From positions 62,001-126,000 of the forward strand of contig JAMYHL010000061.1 in NCBI GenBank assembly GCA_025531455.1: a stretch of DNA of 64,000 bases. Direction: 5' to 3'. Made by a program: the position numbers and the translations under genes. Numbering within the stretch: the first letter of the stretch is position 1; each line of letters opens with the position of its first letter. Shown here in pieces: positions 1 to 11,327 of the stretch. The stretch comes from Apiotrichum sp. Y4204 (Eukaryota > Basidiomycota > Tremellomycetes > Trichosporonales > Trichosporonaceae). Under the pieces are notes generated by a model. It was given only the letters and a program-made list of their open reading frames with translations. It searched no databases and had not been told where the DNA came from.

Positions 1-488
1 CGACCGAAAAAAGCAGCATAACATTGTCAAACAAAAGCTACAAATGCTAAGAATGTATCCACTAAGCATAACTTGGCCGCTGTGGAGAGCAGCAGACAAG
101 GAATAGAAGCGGGCCCGGCCGCTATCTGTGCGGCGCGGGTGGAATGCTATTGGCAGCTTTTTGACCCCCCAGCCTGGAGGAGGCAGACTGAGGGGCTTCG
201 AAAGTGCCGAACCTGGCCGAGACCGAGGCCAGTGAGGATGAGGGGAGGAGAGGGGAGTTGGAAGATTGGGAGAGGGTGAGAGAGACGAGGACGGAAAGAG
301 TGATGAGACGGAGACTCTTGCCGACAGCCTCCGCGACCCCCATTAACCAGGTTAGTCTATCTGTCATCTGCACAATCATCTTGACCATTTACCCCGCGCT
401 TCGCCTCAGCTCGTTAAGAGTCGTAATGCTTGCATGCACAACCTGTTGTTAGCCCATCCCCACATTCCAGCGCTCACCTATTCTACAC
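1..488. other. Left-edge non-coding stretch
   Basis: This is the 3' flank of the uS11m gene. Only short overlapping frames without family resemblance are present, and I see no RNA gene. The upstream neighbour lies outside the window. Confidence 0.5.
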
Positions 489-1139
489 TTAGACACGACG
501 CGGGCGGGGTCCACGAGTACCGCCAATCTTAAGGCGTGTGCGGTCCTCGACGCGGCACACGAGGGGCGCGACCTCCTCGCCCTCGGCGCCGGCGATGGCG
601 GCGCTGACCGCCTCGCGGCCGGTGCCCTCGAATCCGTTAAACGAGACGCCGAGCTGCATCTTGTGTCCCTTGGCCGCAAACGACCGGCTCGTCTGCACGA
701 TGCGCGCAATCATCTTGAGCATGGCCTGGTGGCTTGCCTCGTAGTTGCCCTTTGCGCTGTTCTTGAACACGGACCCCGTCCCCGCCGAAATGGACGGGCC
801 AATCGGGCCAAGACGATCGGACAGCGTGAGGATCAGGTTGTTCCGCGAACACATTGCCGAGAGGTTGTGCGTCGGCGCGCGGTCCGTCACCCCCGACTTG
901 CGCGCGTACCTCCCCCCGTCGAGCGGCTCCCACCGCAGGTCGAGCAACGGCATGTCCGTCCCCGCCGTGCCGCCCGAACGCACGAGCTGGCCGTCCACGG
1001 TCAACGGCTTCATCGGCGCGGCGGCGAGCGGTGCGCTCGAGGTGAGGCCGCGGGCGGCCGCAGCCGGGAGGCCAAAGTCGAGGCCGACCCGAGACGAGGT
1101 CGCAAGTGTTGCGCGGGCGAGAGGGGTGAAGAAAGACAT
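489..1139 (-). CDS. MRPS18: Mitochondrial small-subunit ribosomal protein uS11m (S11 family)
   Basis: Single-exon gene of 216 aa. The first ~45 residues (MSFFTPLARATLATSSR...) are rich in Ser, Arg and Ala without acidic residues, as in a mitochondrial targeting peptide. The body matches ribosomal protein S11: a block reading MCSRNNLILTLSD, then SAGTGSVFKNSAKGNYEASHQ-like residues, and a C-terminal segment ending in basic GTRGPRPRRV, the typical rRNA-binding tail of S11. In the mitoribosome S11 sits on the small-subunit platform near the mRNA exit. An upstream in-frame start at about 1298 is unlikely because it would place an unrelated leader before the targeting peptide. The symbol is that of the yeast counterpart. 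Family assignment is firm; the exact start is inferred. Confidence 0.85.
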   Translation of the reverse strand: MSFFTPLARATLATSSRVGLDFGLPAAAARGLTSSAPLAAAPMKPLTVDGQLVRSGGTAGTDMPLLDLRWEPLDGGRYARKSGVTDRAPTHNLSAMCSRNNLILTLSDRLGPIGPSISAGTGSVFKNSAKGNYEASHQAMLKMIARIVQTSRSFAAKGHKMQLGVSFNGFEGTGREAVSAAIAGAEGEEVAPLVCRVEDRTRLKIGGTRGPRPRRV

Positions 1140-1426
1140 TGTGTTGGAGAAAAGTGTTGAGGAAATGGAGGGGTGGAGAAGAGCGAGGGCGAGTGCGAGC
1201 GGTGCAAACGACCAACAAAGAAGGGACGAAACTGGTGCGACGGACTTTTTTTTTTTCAGCGGCAGGCAGCCAGTGACGCCTGAATGTGGCACCTCCAAAG
1301 CACTCCCTGGACCCCCCAGGATCTATAATAGTCCGATCAATACACGACATGCATCTACATATCCCGACTACGATACAAAGCATACACTGAAACGACAAGC
1401 AGGGAAAGGGAAAAGAGATTGGAACG

Positions 1427-3231
1427 TTATACGAGCCCGCCCCACGCCCCGAGACCAGCAAATACGCTCCCGAGTGCGACGATGAGGCCCTGGAAGTCAG
1501 CATAGTCAGCATAATTCACTCACGCCCCAGGTGACAGCGCCAACACCGACGCGACCAACAACCTTCCACACAAGCGCGAGCACAGCGTGGAGGAACGCAA
1601 CGAGCACCCACGCGAGCGGAAGATACCTGCTCGGATGCGGGTTCGGCGCGTACGGCGGCCACTCGGCCGCGGCAGCATCCAGTGGCGGCGCATCAGGACC
1701 GCCATGGGAGGGCTGGTGCTTGTAAATTGGCTCCGGGTCGAACCAGAAGGCCGAGAGGATGAGCGTCAGGCCGAGATTCAGAATCAGTGTATCGATGCGC
1801 CAGAGAATGTGAAGCGCAAGCGGGATGAGCTGGGGTTAGAGATGCTTAGGGAACATATTGGACGTACTGGGAACGGGAGGCCCATAACCTGTTCAAGTTC
1901 TGCGGTGAGCACGATGAATGCATTCTCCCACCCACCATGCCTTGCGCGCATGCGCTCCAGAACCAACACGCGGCGCTCAAGCTCGTCCTCGTCCTCGATC
2001 AGCGCGTCCTCATCCAGATCGCAGCCGTCTGCGCGCAGCAAGGCGCTCTCCTCCGGCACGGTGGTGAGTCCCGTGTCGGTGCCCAGTCCAAGTTCGGCGC
2101 CGTCGGTCCACTCGAGCTGCGGCGCAGTGAGGACGTCCTCGTACAGCGAGAGCTGCTCCCATCCCTGCACGATACCCCAAGTTGTCTCGGCAAGGCCCCA
2201 TCCTAGCCCGAGCCAGAAGCTGCTGTGAAAGCCCGAGGTGGGTGACGGTATGGTGAGCGGGACGGAAACAAGGCGCACAGCTTCGTGCCCCACCGCGTGC
2301 AGCACCGTGGACACAGCGACGGTCCACATGCTTGAGAGGGGGAGCCATGAAGTGGCCACAAACATGGGCACGCGCAATGCCTGCACCGTCATCGAAGCAA
2401 AAATGCCGACGAGGAACGCCTTCCAGAAAAACGGATGCGGGTATTCCTGTCCCTCGTCACGCTCGTCCCGGCTGGGAGGCCTGTGTGTGTGAGTAAAGAG
2501 AAGGGCGACAGTTGGTCTAAGCGCTGGTGACGTCGGGAATCGAACATTCGGGGTGTTTCATGGATCAACGGGAATCCAAGTGAGTGGACGGGTGGACGGC
2601 AGCGATACCACCGACAAATAGGGGTATGATGATCCCATCACGACGGGCACAAGCGCTCAGAACACGCAACGGAAAGCGCCCACCATACTCACCATCCCCA
2701 AGTAACAAGCGCCACCATGCTCAAGAAGAAGAGTGTCGTCAGAATCGGAACCAGGAGGTACAGGCGCGACAGCCACACCCAGGAGACTGCGGTCAGTATG
2801 TGAGCACAGAGACAGGTGGGCGCAACGATATCAAGCAGCGGCAAAGGAGAATAGTCATCCACATAGGAGTCAGTGCAGCAGCCACAGCTGCACAGACCAT
2901 GCTGCAGCCGCAACCTCTTCCCTCTCCCCAACCCCCCGGCTTTGGACCCCCACTCACTGTTCAACAGCGCCTCATCCACCAGGTCGTCCATGTCCATGTC
3001 CAAGCACTCGGCCTCATCGCAAACAGCGTCGCAGCTGTACCCATTCGTCGGAGATTCCACCACACCTTCGCCCTCGTACTCGTACACCTGTGTGGGGATG
3101 ACGATCTGCACTGCCGGCGGCCCGCCGTCTGTGGGAACCTGGGTAGTCGCGCCGTAGCTCACGCGGTGTGGTGGCTTGCGGCCGGACGCGAGGGCCGATG
3201 GCGGGGCGTCTGGTGCCGTGTCGTTTGTCAT
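1427..3231 (-). CDS. Conserved multi-pass membrane protein, unknown function
   Basis: Five-exon model: 3231-2958, 2786-2693, 2480-1889, 1829-1524, 1489-1427 (442 aa). The N-terminal ~90 residues are soluble and acidic (...CLDMDMDDLVDE). They are followed by hydrophobic spans (LYLLVPILTTLFFLSMVAL; FWKAFLVGIFASM; LSSMWTVAVSTVLHAV; a segment FWLGLGWGLAETTWGI; then TLILNLGLTLILSAFWF and VLVAFLHAVLALVW), with a small C-terminal membrane hairpin ending GAWGGLV. An acidic, Arg-rich loop (about residues 240-290) separates the two membrane parts. The last intron is only 34 nt. The 171-nt first intron is uncertain: the frame stays open through it and the retained sequence (PLLDIVAPTCLCAHILTAV) is itself hydrophobic, so it may be coding. 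I do not recognise the family. Confidence 0.65.
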
Positions 3232-4224
3232 TGGGTGTGTGGCGTGGGGTGCGAGTGGGAGAGTGGGGGTGGGAAAGAGAGATGAGAGAGAAAGAGAGTG
3301 TTTTTGTTGTTGTTGTTGTCGGCGTCGTCGTTTGTCCATGGAGCTCTCTCGATCTGGACATCGCATATCGCGCCCCCCCCGCGCTCTCCTCTTCTAGATG
3401 GCGACATCCTCATTCCTTATTTGCGTCAGATGCGGACAGTCCAGAACAGGGGGGTATTGAATAAGAAATGCCACGTTAAATACACGCATCACCCACGTGC
3501 CAAAACGTTTACAAAATCACGTGACATTCCGCACCACCGCCTTCCCCCTTTTCCCCGCATTCCCTCCCTCCACCTCCACCGGCAACTCGTCTTCCGTCCG
3601 ATGTGGAGGACCAGACGGCCCCGGCGGAAGCAAACGGGGCTGTCATCCAATCATCTCTCTCCATTTGTCCCGTGCTATGGAGAACTCGCGACTCTGTACT
3701 CTCCCCTTTTTAGCCGGGGATACCGCAGATTGCCGGAGAAAATGGGCAGGAGAAAAGGAGCTAGAGCACAACAACAGTGCCCAGTGCAGTGTCCCTTGGC
3801 GCGGTACGCTGCTTGTGATGGCATGCTCTGCGGCCGCTGTCGGTCCTTTCGGCTCGGCTGTACGGATGGGCAGGCAGGACACAAGCGGACAGCGACGATG
3901 AGCCCACCCCGGCCGGCTACAAGCTGACTATAGGATGACAAGGCTGGGCATGGCTGGGCGGCGGCCGTGACAGGCCCGATGTACCGTGTAGCGTGTGATC
4001 ACACTCGTCGCTCGGCTACTCGCTGGACTGGACTGGGCTGGGTGTACTGGGTGACTGGATGTGACTGTACCCGATTTAACCTGCCCCCCTTCTCTTTTTT
4101 TTTCTTCCCCCTCTTCCCCCACCGTCTCCGTCTCCGTCACCGACACCGCCGCCGCCGTCGTCGCCAGCGTCCGCTCCGCCCCTTTCTACGCCCTCTGCTC
4201 GCTACCATTCCCGCCTAGCTCAAA
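3232..4224. other. Divergent intergenic region (membrane protein / CRC1)
   Basis: About 1 kb between two divergently transcribed genes, presumably holding both promoters. It contains a GTT/GTC microsatellite-like run at 3298-3330 and a strongly pyrimidine-rich leader (4080-4200) just before the CRC1 start. No supported coding exon was seen. Confidence 0.5.
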
Positions 4225-5704
4225 ATGTCCGACGAGGGATCCGACGTTCTTGCCGTCAAGGAGGAGAAGCAGACGGTCAACCCCGTCAAGTCGTTCATCT
4301 CGGGCGGCTTTGGTGGTGTCTGCGCCGTCCTTGTCGGCCACCCCTTTGACCTCACCAAGACGCGTCTCCAGACCGCGCCCCCGGGTACCTACACCGGCGC
4401 CATTGATGTTGTGAAGAAGACGATTGCCCGTGATGGTGTCCGTGGGTGAGTAGCAACCTGCGAGCGACGCGCAGAGGGAACCGGGAAGATGAGAGATGGT
4501 GGGCCGGACGATTGGCAGCGAGAGAAGCGTCTCGAGAAGCGTCTCCAGCTGTCCTGGCGCCGGCCATTCTAGCGGTTGCTTGCCGGCTACAGGGCTGCGG
4601 GCAGTCTCGTAGTCTCGCGAGCGTCCATCCAGTGGAGACTGTGAAAGCCTGAAAGTCGGTCGTGCGACTTGCCGGGCCATCTCTCACCCCGTCCTCGCTG
4701 CGTGCGCAGCGCCAACATCTCTTTCAGAGAGCACATACTGACTTGACAGCATGTACCGCGGTATCTCCCCGCCTCTCCTCGGTGTCACTCCCATTTTCGC
4801 CATCTCGTTCTGGGTACGTACTACGGTGTCCTCCACGATGGACCAGCTCGAGAGCTGCCAAGGCGTCTTACAGAGCGCGATGCTGGGCCTCCGTTGTAGG
4901 ATGGACCAGGGGTCGAGATCTAAGCCATTGGCGAATCTCATTGGCCTCATGCGACCTGTGACCTGCCGTGATGGCAGCGCAGGTCGCGTGCACCCTCTGG
5001 GTCCTCCCGCACTATAGTGACTTTCTAGAGACAGTACTAACAAGCAGGGTTACGACATGGGCAAGCGCCTGGTGTACGCGATGACGCCGAACCGCACTTC
5101 GCCCAAGCTCTCGGTCGGCGAGCTCGCCGCTGCTGGTTTCGTTTCTGCTATTCCCGCGACTCTTGTTGCCGCGCCCGCTGAGCGTGTCAAGGTTCTTCTC
5201 CAGGTGCAGGGTCAGGGCGGCAAGCCTGCGTACACTGGCCCCGTTGACGTCGTGCGCAAGCTCTACGCCGAGGGCGGTGTCAAGTCGATCTTCCGTGGTA
5301 CTGGTGCCACTCTTGCGCGTGACGGTCCCGGCTCTGCTCTCTACTTTGCGACTTACGAGGTGATCAAGGGATCGCTTTCTGGCAAGCCGACGGTCGACCC
5401 GGCGACTGGCGAGGAGCACCAGGCGCCGCTCTCGCTCCCGGCCGTCATGTTCGCTGGTGGTATGGCCGGTGTCGCCATGTGGTCGCTTGCCATCCCGCCC
5501 GACACCATCAAGTCGCGTCTCCAGTCCGCCCCGGCCGGGACGTACTCGGGCTTCATGGACTGCGCACGCAAGCTCATTGCGCAGGACGGCGTGAGCGCGC
5601 TCTTCAAGGGCTTTGGCCCCGCTATGGGCCGTGCGTTCCCCGCCAACGCCGCCACCTTTGTCGGCGTCGAGCTCTCCATCAAGGCCATGGACGCGCTCTT
5701 CTAA
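4225..5704 (+). CDS. CRC1: Mitochondrial carnitine/acylcarnitine carrier
   Basis: Three exons: 4225-4445, 4750-4813, 5048-5704 (313 aa, usual size for a mitochondrial carrier). Three tandem carrier repeats are visible, each with the Px[DE]xx[KR] signature: [20 protein letters not shown] and [10 protein letters not shown], each followed by a second helix with the EG/DG pattern. The repeat-1 match, the segment [19 protein letters not shown] and the [16 protein letters not shown] block fit the carnitine/acylcarnitine subfamily (Crc1/AcuH/CACT). The product exchanges acylcarnitines for carnitine across the inner mitochondrial membrane, linking peroxisomal or cytosolic acyl groups to mitochondrial oxidation. 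Two introns of 304 and 234 nt, longer than most in this window, interrupt the first carrier repeat. Confidence 0.92.
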
Positions 5705-7513
5705 GCGCAGAGCTGCAGGAAGATAGAGTAGATTGGGTAGAACACCGCGCCCGGGGGCGGGCGGCGGTGGAAAACACGCGACAGACCTATAGGCGTTGTA
5801 TCATTGCATGGATGGCTGCAACAGAAAGAGGACACGATATCCGAGATGGCTCATACACAACTGATGCACTGATAGCGGCACCCGCCGCTGCGCGATCCGG
5901 CTTCGGCAATCAAAGCCGAGCACACAGGAGAGTATCACATAAAGCATAATGCGCATCGGCGCTGGGCGGGATGCATCTGGCTTGGTCTCAGAGTCAAACT
6001 GATAAAGCTCACTAACCCCGCCGCTGCCAGTGACGCTGTCCAAGCCACTTGGCCACTTGGCAGTCTCGGATGTCCGGACTGTCACCAGATGAGTGACGTT
6101 TGGGATAGCACTTACGAGGTACAATATCAGAGACCCGGATGAGTGACGCGCGACGAGCAGCGCGCAATATCCAAAAAAACGCACTACATACACCCGTCAA
6201 GACTCTATAACACGTGCAGGAACACCAGCATCCCTGCCCACACAGCGCACTGCACACGATGCACAAGAACAATGACATAGACCCACCCCGTGCTCACGGC
6301 GCGGCAGGTGCGGCCCAGCCGGCCCGCCTGCCCGCCCCGCCGCGTTGCCATGACGGAGTGACGGCCAGACGGACTCGTCCACTCTCCGTTTTCCAACCCC
6401 GGGCCTTCCCCTCCACTCGGCAACCAGATTTCCACTTTGGAAAAGATGCCGTATCCCGTATTCCCACCATTCCAGCCATCCACCTCAGAGCTTGCAAGCT
6501 TTCCAACTCTCTCAAGGCTCGATGCTCTGGACTCCGCAGCGGACTTGCGCTTCCGCTCGCTCCACTGATACCGAGGTGCTGCGCAGCTAACGCAGGCACG
6601 GGGACATGCGTTGGGTTTTGACAGTTGCTGAGGCGCCGAGGCCCGCTTTCTCGACTCGTTATGGACTCTCCCGCGATGTAATGTGGATCATCAGCACAAT
6701 CGATGGACGACACAGACAAGCATGACTGCAACAAGACCGTGACGCGAGAATGCGTGACCTTACGCCAGCAGTGAACGTCAGAAGGAGTCGAGAACTGAGT
6801 AGAGACTGATCGTACTGACCGGTTTCGAGCGCTGACGCTGTGCTGTCTGCAACGTAGGCGACGCTTGCTGCATCTGGGCCTGTCCTTCAGGTCCTCGGCT
6901 CTGGTCTGGCCCACGCAGACCAGAACGGCCAGAACCCACCATCCACAGTAGCTGTCCGCAGTTAAGCGCACGCAACATGACTCTCTTTCAGGCTCGCCTG
7001 GGTTGCCCACGTAGCCCACCATCCGCGCCCAGTCCGCGGCATGCTGCGCAAGTCAAAACCGTGGGATTGCTATGTGTGGCACCTCCTGGCTGCGTGCTCA
7101 CCATCACCGGTGTGGCGATTTTATGGAATCGTCGAGCTCACCATCATCACGATGCGCTGTGCTGGTGCTCTCTCGTTTCCTGTCCGTCATCGCACGCATC
7201 TCATTCCTTGCTCCACGAGAAGCCTCATCACGAGGAACCTCATGGGGACATAAGCATATTTCATCATTCTCTGCACATCACGTCGCATTCCCCCGTCCTA
7301 ACAGCTGCTGCCTGATCATGTTCACTGGCGAGGCCATCATGAGAAAATGTACGTGTAACAATGACATAGTTCACAAATCTGTCTCACATAGTACGAGCAG
7401 AAACGGTGTCTGGCGCAAGGTGGTAGCGCTTGCGCCAGCTATTACATACTATATGGCGCACGGTCGCTGGGCGCCGCAGGCAGGAGGGGTGGTGGCTAGA
7501 ACGGCGTGGACGC
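5705..7513. other. 1.8-kb convergent intergenic region without a supported gene
   Basis: Lies between the 3' ends of CRC1 (+) and the secreted Ser/Ala-rich protein (-). Frames up to 242 codons exist (for example 6294-7022, minus), but their composition (Arg/Ser/Cys-rich, no domain, no paired splice sites) looks like noise in GC-rich DNA. Confidence 0.45.
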
Positions 7514-8139
7514 TTAGGCGGCGACGACGGCGGCCATGACGGCAGCGGCGACGGCGGCGCCGGGGACAACGAGGCCCATGGCTCCGCTGCCGCCACCGGA
7601 GGGGCTGGCAGACGGGCCGGACGGCATGGCGGTGCCGGACATCATCGACGAGGTTGCGTTGGAGAGGGCGCCCGAGGCAGAGCTCATCATGCTGCCCATG
7701 CTGCTCATCACACCACCGCCACCGCCGGCCATGGTGCCGGATGGGCTGGCGGTCGGGGCAGTGCCGGGCTCGGTGCCGGTGGTGCCGGCGGCGCCACCCT
7801 CAGTGCCGGTGGGGGCCGCGGTGTCAGTGCCGGTGGTGGCGGCAGAGGTCTCGCCGGCGGGGGCGGAGGTCTCGGAGCCAGCAGGGGCGGTGGTCTCGCC
7901 GGCAGGGGCAGTGGTCTCAGCGCCAGCGGGGGCGGAAGAGGCCTGCTCACCGCCGGGCGCGGGGGCGGAAGAGGCGGGGGGCTCCTGGGCGTAGACGCCG
8001 ACAGTGACTGGGAATTGTTAGTGGAGGCCTTTGAGTGGAAGGATGGGTGGTGTGGCGAATGTGGCGGTCGGCAGTGGTGGTGGTGGTGGTCGAAAAAATG
8101 GTACTCACGGGCAGCAAGGGCGAGGATGGAGAACTTCAT
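7514..8139 (-). CDS. Small secreted, probably GPI-anchored Ser/Thr/Ala/Pro-rich cell-wall protein
   Basis: Two exons: 8139-8109 and 8007-7514 (174 aa). The 31-nt first exon and the start of exon 2 together encode a signal peptide (MKFSILALAALTVGVYAQ, likely cleaved near AYAQ). The mature part is low-complexity: imperfect repeats of the type APAGxxTS/TAPAGE (residues ~20-75), then Gly/Met/Ser-rich sequence. The extreme C-terminus is hydrophobic (GAMGLVVPGAAVAAAVMAAVVAA region), preceded by a small-residue Gly/Ser stretch, as expected for GPI attachment. Expected location is plasma membrane or cell wall, heavily O-mannosylated. A TATA box lies 57 bp upstream, fitting a regulated, highly expressed gene. 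No specific family can be named. Confidence 0.8.
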
Positions 8140-8195
8140 TGTGGACGGATGTGGATGTGTTTGATGGGGTTCTGAGAAGCGGGTCCGGGAGGGGG

Positions 8196-8203
8196 TTTAT
8201 ATA
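8196..8203 (-). promoter_or_regulatory. TATA box of the small secreted protein gene
   Basis: Minus-strand TATATAAA, 57 bp upstream of the start codon at 8139, within a locally AT-richer patch. Position and sequence fit a canonical fungal TATA element. Confidence 0.6.
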
Positions 8204-9393
8204 CTATCTCGATGGCATGCATCTGCGTCTATCAGTGTTGTGGGTTGTTCTCGTTGCTGGAAGTGGTTGCGGACTGGGAATCCGCTGCGTTAGGCTTCGA
8301 GGCTCGCGGCCTTGCGGCTCACGGCCCTGCGGCTCGCGGGTCGCAGCTGGCGTCCGCAGCAAACAATGGGTTCATTGGATTCCTGGGGGCGGGACCACGA
8401 GAACTGGGGACATGGACATAGCGGGAGGCACACACGTCAGTTCTCGTCGTCGCTCGTCGCCGCGCCGGGTTCCTGCATCGTGTCGCAGTATGACAGGAGA
8501 GCCAGGAGAACAGGAGAGTCCCAGCGGAGATACTGCGACACTAGCATCCGGGGGACATCCGGGTGAGTGGCAGGGCATAGGGGCATTGTCTCGTCTCGTC
8601 TCGGCTCGGCTCGGCACGGTGACACACCCTCGGCGGAGTGAGACAGACCAGAAATCAGATACAGGATCCAGGACAAACTGCGGACGTGTGGGGGTGGTAA
8701 CTCTCCTCGACCATGACACTCGATTCCACCCCCGATCTCTCGATCTCACCCTCTCTGCCCCGCCTCTCGCAGCACAAAGCCAAAGCAGTACTGGAAGCGG
8801 CAATAACACCCAACAAGCTTTCGAGCTGGTTGTAGCCCTTTCTTTGCAATCTCTCGTTGCGCGCGGCTGTACCCATTATCTCAGAGTGGCTAAAAAAAAG
8901 GGGGAGTGGGGTGCTGTGATCTCGGCCGGGCCGCTGGGTAAGGACAGCTCCAAACAAGCTCACTACCAAAACAAGACGTAACTCTCCCTTGCCCTCTGTT
9001 TTTTTTTTTTTCTCCTTCCTCTTTACCCTATCTCCTGCTGCGCGCCGACGGCATGCGCGGCGCGTGCTGCGGGGGTGGGGGGCGGTTAGCAGCATGCTAC
9101 ATCTTTCTAGTGCTCGTGGTGGTGCTGCGGAGTGCCTTGCAGCTATCCAACAGATTGGCCCTCCAACAGATGAGGTAAGGTGAGTGTTCTGTCTGCCAGT
9201 GTATACTGTACAGTGGTGCGTTTGTTCCTGTCTGGCAGTGCTCGATGCTCAATGCACAGGACTGGGCCTGAATGCAAAACTTGCACTACAGCAAAGGCTG
9301 TCCTGACTGTACGAGATCGACCCGGCCAGACTCGGTGTGCCGTACGCGGCGGTGTGGCAGACTGTGATTACTACTGTAACTGCCCGCCATTTT

Positions 9394-9419
9394 CCAGCCA
9401 GCCAGCCAGCCAGCCAGCC
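9394..9419. repeat. CAGC tetranucleotide microsatellite
   Basis: About six tandem copies of the 4-bp unit CAGC in the gene-poor region. No coding role is seen. Confidence 0.8.
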
Positions 9420-11302
9420 CGTCACTGTCAGAGCCAGAGCGACGACGCCTGCCGCCGTTAGGCTACCTGTTCTCTCTTCTTCAGTCTCTCTGTTACATAG
9501 TCGTACGTGTGACATCATGCGCAGCAGGGTCGTCCAGCGGCGTAACCCCGAGAGGTCGCGAGGCGGCCAGGCCGGGGAGGGGATTACGCCGACGTGCGTG
9601 GGCTGCTGCGGAGGTCTGGGAATGGCGTTTTGAGAGGCAGGGCCGCGCGAGGCCAAGACTGGAGGGGAAAAGAGGAGAAACGGGGGGGAACCATGGAACC
9701 AGGGGCAGGCTGCATGGCGACGGTCTGGGGTCGCGGGTGGGGTCGGTCGGTCGGGGGATGGCGGGCCAGGCTGCGGGCCTGTGGGTCCGTGGGTCTCTGG
9801 GCCTGCGGGGCTGGCGATGATGGCGAGCAGGCCGGCCAGGTCGCCCCGCCCCAGGGCCCGAGGCCGGCCGATGCCGGCCATGCCGAGAACATGCCGTCGA
9901 AACACCTCGGAGGGTTTGGTAGTGTTTAGTGGGGCCGCGGGGGTGTTCGGGGGTTGCCCGGTTGCCCCGTCCACCGGTGATGCCTGACGACCGACAAGTG
10001 ACCGAGTCGTTGTTGTTCCGCCCCTGCCCCCAAACATGGATCATTCTGGGTAAACATTGGTCCAGCGGCCACCGGCCCGCCCGCCCGCCTGCGCTGGAAC
10101 ACGCAACGCTCAGGGCGAATATGCATGTCGCTCCCGCTGGGCATGTGAGGTGAGGGCAGATGCCTGCTGCCCGGCGGTCCAGCCTGCAGAGCTGCAGAGC
10201 TGTCTCTATCTCGAATTCTGTTCCGGTGCGCCATCCCATCGGACTCGGAGCTCGGCCGTGTACCTGGCCAGGAGGTCTGGGGCTGGGGTGTCCCTGAGAG
10301 CGCGAGAGCTCCGACTGCGACTCAGAGAAGTGCCAGAATCATCTACGCCAAACGATACGAGGGACAGATACAGCCACTCGTGCTGTGGTCGCGGCTGCGG
10401 CGGTGCGACTCCCCCCCCCCATGGCCTCCACTCGCATGCTCGCACTCGACTCGCCACGCTGCTGGGACAAGACTCTCTCGACGAGAAGCGGAAAACGGAA
10501 ACCGTATCGCTGCTCGCCGCACCGCTCCTCTCGGAAGTCGCGCACAAGCTTCACGCCGTAAAGCTTACTGCACAGCGAATGGTGGCTGGCGGCTGGCGGT
10601 TGCTGTTGCTAGGAGGCGAGACTAGTTCGGCTCGCAGCTTATCGCTTGTGGCAGGTACGATTACGACGAGCTGGATACGCGCCAGCGCGCCACACGCCTT
10701 TCTGGTCGTGCTCTCTCCCATTCTGAACTCGCGATCAAGGCGGTGCGATCGCGTTGCACATAGCGTACCTCGAGGAGAACAGGGAACGCGGTGATCGAGC
10801 CAAGATCACGCAGCAGCTGGCACGTTGCACGTTGTGGGCCGTTGGCCTGTAGGATTGCTGTTCTTTGTCCCGGCTGTACGGTGTTTGACCAGGTGCCAAG
10901 CGCTCACACTTGCGCGTAGCATTGTGCCCATCGTAACTGGATACCACTGGGTGAGACCCGGCGTCACGATTGCAGCACACGTAGTGTCCTAGCTGCGGGG
11001 GCCTGGGCTGCGGGCGATAGGGTTCAGCATGGTTGCCTCCGAGTGGATACAGGAGTACTCCGAGTACAGATGCACAGGAATCTCGTCGGATCGCAATGCC
11101 GACAGGTATACCGGACAGTGACAGAGATACCGTCGGTACTGTCGTCGCGGGCCCCGGACATGAAACGGGGTTGTACACGATACATGGCAGCTACAGACGA
11201 GGCTGGCGGCTGGCCGTTTCGGGTGTCTCACATCACAATCTCACGATATTACCGTCCACGGATCACAGAATCGCACCGGGCGCGTCCCGCCCCCACAGCG
11301 CA

Positions 11303-11327
11303 CAGCTCGCAGCTCGCAGCTCGCAGC
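11303..11327. repeat. CAGCTCG tandem repeat
   Basis: Three and a half copies of a 7-bp unit (cagctcg). A related imperfect repeat (gcgagcaacgggct unit, two copies) lies at about 11660-11702. Confidence 0.7.

Noticed and set aside
6294..7022. 242-codon minus-strand frame between CRC1 and the secreted protein
   Set aside because: No family resemblance and no codon pattern like the neighbouring genes.
7536..7994. 152-codon plus-strand Pro/Ala/Val-rich frame
   Set aside because: It is the exact antisense of the repetitive secreted protein, whose signal peptide, intron and TATA box all support the minus strand.
9249..10037. 262-codon minus-strand frame (overlapping a 248-codon one at 9493-10239)
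   Set aside because: Pro/Arg/Thr-rich, two frames open at once, no homologous motif: typical of GC-rich non-coding DNA.
10057..10794. 245-codon plus-strand frame
   Set aside because: No domain, signal peptide or splice signals; Cys/Arg/Ser composition resembles random translation.
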